From Nissolia schottii (lineage: Eukaryota > Streptophyta > Magnoliopsida > Fabales > Fabaceae), in the NCBI GenBank assembly GCA_003254905.1, contig QANU01085618.1:92467-156466 (forward strand): DNA of 64,000 nucleotides, written 5' to 3'. Made by a program: the position numbers and the translations under genes. How positions within the stretch are numbered: position 1 is the stretch's first letter; every line of letters starts with the position of its first letter. Under the pieces are notes generated by a model that did not search any database, had not been told where the DNA came from, and saw nothing but the letters and a program-made list of their open reading frames with translations. Positions 61,061 through 64,000 of the stretch are shown here, in pieces.

Positions 61061-62511
61061 TGATAAGTGTCAAATTTACACAATTTTACTTGATGAATTA
61101 GCACTTGTTTTCTTATGTTTTAAAGAATTATCTAATTAAATTTCTCACTTTTGTAGGATTTATAATATATTTCTAAAGATGGATGCAAGCATATCAATTA
61201 AAGAATAATCCCAGAAGAATGAAGCAAAGGGCAAAAGAGGCAAAAGAAGGAAAAAAGACATAATCAGGCGAGAAGCCGCTCAGCGGTAACCGAAGGTCGC
61301 TCAGCGCAGAAAAGACAAGAGCCGCTGAGCCAGGTACCCTGGACTGCTCAGCAGTAGTACCCACCAAGCCACTTGCAGTCGGCGCATTTATGATGCCAGC
61401 TGGTGCCGCCCTGCAAAAGTCAGCGCCGCCACCAACTAACAACCGCCGCATTAATTATGTCAGCCTGTAGCCGCCGGAAAAGACTAAACTGCTCAGCAAT
61501 GGACCCTTATCGCTCAGCGGACAAGACTTTATCGCTCAGCGGCGTGCCCTAACCGCTCAGCGGAGACCCTGAGAATTTTGCCTATTAATATAGGACCCGA
61601 GGCATTCATGAAAAACATCCCTCTCCCCATTCTGAATCCTCTCTTTTCTTATTTCTTTTGTACTTCAAAGCTTAGGTTAGTTTAGCAACAAAGAGGAGGC
61701 CAGTGAAGGAGCCAGGAGTGATCGAGGAAGCACGACGGTCGTTGTCATGACAGCGTGAGAACGTGTCATGGTAAACGTCCATCACCTTGCCTCTGAGATT
61801 CTCTTGTAAGATGGATTTCTAATCCTCTTTTTGTTGAGATTTTGATGATTATTGTAGTATGATTGTATCCATGTAACTTTTGCCTTATGAATCTATCAGT
61901 TTCTATGATTTGCTTGAATGATTTTATGCTTAATGCTTGTTTTAGCTTTGCTACCTAAAGCATGATTCTAAACTGCTTGATTGCGTGCGAGAGCGGCATC
62001 ATGAGTTGGAACTAGATCAATTCATCTAATTCTTAATTGCCGTAACTGGAATGAAGGATTAGCCGTTTTAACATATGGAATAACGCTGATGTACTTTGTT
62101 AAGTTTGTGTGCGAAAGTGACAGCTTAATAAAGGAAACCTAATGATCTTTTCATGCGCGAGAGTGATGAGCAAGTTAAGAACTGGTGGCAGGCAATCAAT
62201 GAAATGATAATTCTGTTGTACTAAGTAAATGGATGCATGAAACTATAATAGGATTCAATTCCCAACAAGCTTCCGGATCTACCTCTGATCTGTTGCCTAT
62301 TTATCTTTTATGTTGATTATTTATTTATCTAAATATCAAATCATCAAATCCGTCACCTTATTGTTTAATTAGCAAACTCAAGAACAGTATTTTTGCAACT
62401 CCCTGTAGATACGACTATACCCGACTATACTGCAATTGGATCCCTTGAGGATCTGAAAGCTGTAAAGAAGGATATAATATTAAACAATGAGGGTGTAAAA
62501 AGCTTTCAACA
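61061..62511 (+). mobile_element. Solo LTR (about 1.45 kb), probably Ty3/gypsy, with CCGCTCAGCGG repeats
   Basis: It starts TGATAAGTGTCAAATTTA, ends CTTTCAACA, and is flanked by the pentamer aaaag on both sides (61056-61060 and 62512-62516). There is no gag-pol. A GC-rich segment (61269-61570) holds about eight copies or variants of CCGCTCAGCGG. After it comes a TATA-like 'cctattaatatagg' (61580). The 3' part has 'tgcaactccctgtagatacg' text typical of large plant gypsy LTRs. The target duplication is low-complexity, so the right border is less sure than the left. Confidence 0.6.
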
Positions 62512-62629
62512 AAAAGATAAGCCATTACAAGAAGAGGACCCGTAGGACTAAACACATATTAAGAGGGGGAATTCCAGAGGAGCTAAACATACTTAACACC
62601 AAATAATAAAGGTTCTATAGAGAAGAAAT

Positions 62630-63490
62630 GGTCATATTGTGTTATTTGAATTTGTTGGCGAGAATAATTTTGTTAGAGACCATCCCTTGGAGAGTAACAA
62701 GTTTGTCCTCAAACACCTTAGCATTTCTGGCCATTCAAATTCTCCAGTTAGTAAATGCATCTCTAAATATGGTTGTGGTAATAGAGCTACCCTTTGAGCC
62801 ATCACCAAGTCCTACCACCAATGCCAAATAGGAGTGTTTGTCGACAGATCGAAGGAGTTAGGATATCCTGGTCTCGGCCAGACTCTTTGTTATGAGGGTA
62901 GATATGATGCAATGAGTGATGGTTTATGCGTTGCCCCGTTAATGGGGACAAAGGTCACTAATGTGAGAGATGCGATCTTTCAATCTTTTTTTGACAGCCA
63001 CTCGAGCAAGTTTCCAATTGAAGGTTCGAATTTTTCGAGGCACCTTGAGAGACCAAATAGAATCTCACATTTCGTTGAGTCATGATGGATAAGCCCATTA
63101 ATGAGTGTGACTGATAAATTTTGAAACCTATAGAGTATCGTAATTTGATCAAGTACTCACTAGAGGAATTGTGAACCCATCGGATCTTATCTACCCCTTG
63201 AGTAATGGGGCTATGCAGGATGTCTTCGGTAATTGCACCGTTAATGAAATTGGAGGTAACCAGTTTGGCGTTCATAGTTCCATCCTCGCCAATTAGTTGG
63301 TTGATAGTCTAGAGGCTATGAACGAGGCAAGAGTTTGGGGTAAGAGTACTGGTGTAGTCAAGGATCTACCCAAATGTTGATTGGATCCCCTCTCTCAACA
63401 ACTCATTTAATGCCTTTTCCAAGCACCTTTCTTCATTCTAACATGCTTCTCCAAGCCAAGAAGGATTATGTCCAATCTTAGCCACGAGGA
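62630..63490 (-). pseudogene. LINE ORF2 C-terminal fragment (zf-RVT region), inactivated
   Basis: Minus-strand translation from about 63480 reads IGHNPSWLGEAC, then LIGEDGTMNAKLV...DILHSPITQGVDKIRW, and at the end 'NWRI(stop)MARNAKVFE' followed by NKIILANKFK. This follows the order of the C-terminal part of plant L1-type reverse transcriptases, where the usual phrase is W-x-I-W-x-A-R-N. The conserved Trp is a TGA stop here, and further stops and shifts occur. The reverse transcriptase core lies outside the fragment or is lost. Confidence 0.65.
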
Positions 63491-64000
63491 AAGAGCCTTG
63501 ATTAAAGTACATATTATCCTTTGAAATATTTTTGTATGGATATAAATTCAAAATAGTTATGTTCACGATTCACGTATATATTTAATAGTCTCATTGATTT
63601 TACAGTAGGTGCATCATTTTCAGGTCTCCGAGAATATTCATTATAGGGAAGCAGTAACAGATGTTTTCGCATGTTATATGCTCATATAAGAAAGTAAATG
63701 TTGGTTATGGGTTTTAAAATTACTCTATATCCAAGACAAGGATTGAACCCTACTAAGTGTGTATCTAAATTTAAGGTGTTAAATTTATATCTATTTAAGT
63801 ATTCATTTAACCCGTATATATTACAAGATTAGAGCCTGACTCTTGCACTAGGTGTGATTTTCTCTTTTGAGTGACTTGGTCAATGGCTTGTTGATAGGTG
63901 TACTTTGTACCCTATTTTATTATTCTATAATTGAACAATGTATATTAAAAATGTGTAATTTTAATGCTTAATTAATATGTTTTGCACATTATCCTCTTTT
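63491..64000. other. Intergenic DNA to the window edge
   Basis: AT-rich. No feature recognised. Confidence 0.5.

Noticed and set aside
61194-61451. Minus-strand frame of 85 codons in the GC-rich part of the LTR
   Set aside because: It is created by the GC-rich motif array; no conserved protein.

Overview
The window is nuclear DNA of a flowering plant. Its genes are interrupted by GT-AG introns, its intergenic DNA is very AT-rich, and plant transposons (LTR retrotransposons, LINEs, a SINE, MITEs, CACTA and Mutator-like ends) are everywhere. A plant-type phytocyanin, an ALMT channel, a Dof factor, a PUX-type UBX protein and a LONESOME HIGHWAY-type bHLH all point to a eudicot. The style of the repeats suggests a legume, but that is inference and not proof. 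All names come from reading translations by eye; no database search was run.

Layout. 1-2543: repeat-rich DNA leading to the 5' leader of a STE20/OSR1-like kinase (+, 18 coding exons, 2544-10313; one intron holds a solo LTR with a perfect target duplication). 10314-17357: a transposon block with a Mutator-like element that carries unrecognised coding-like sequence and a pure 681-base A tract, a MITE, and a hAT-type MITE split by a long solo LTR. 17358-18149: early nodulin-like phytocyanin (+). 19961-21830: Yippee-type zinc protein (+), whose only coding intron is mostly a 1.1-kb foldback. 24023-28641: PUX10-like protein (-), with a decayed Ty3/gypsy element in intron 1 and a splice donor formed by a GT microsatellite. 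28642-31778: repeats, including a likely LTR. 31779-35169: ALMT-type anion channel (-). 35463-35669: a complete SINE with 13-bp target duplications. 39323-42150: LHW-like bHLH factor (-), N-terminus not located. 42155-55000: mostly transposon debris, including CACTA ends enclosing a damaged DHHC palmitoyltransferase exon, and an RNase H pseudogene. 56136-57649: Dof transcription factor (-). 57650-64000: repeats, a solo LTR with a repeated CCGCTCAGCGG motif, and a dead LINE.

The six intact protein genes and the bHLH gene belong to unrelated pathways: kinase signalling, cell-surface phytocyanin, zinc protein, ER/lipid-droplet protein turnover, malate/anion transport, and vascular-type transcription factors. 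They do not form a cluster or operon. I found no rRNA, convincing tRNA, CRISPR or multi-gene novel system. The unusual content lies in the mobile elements and how they interrupt the genes.
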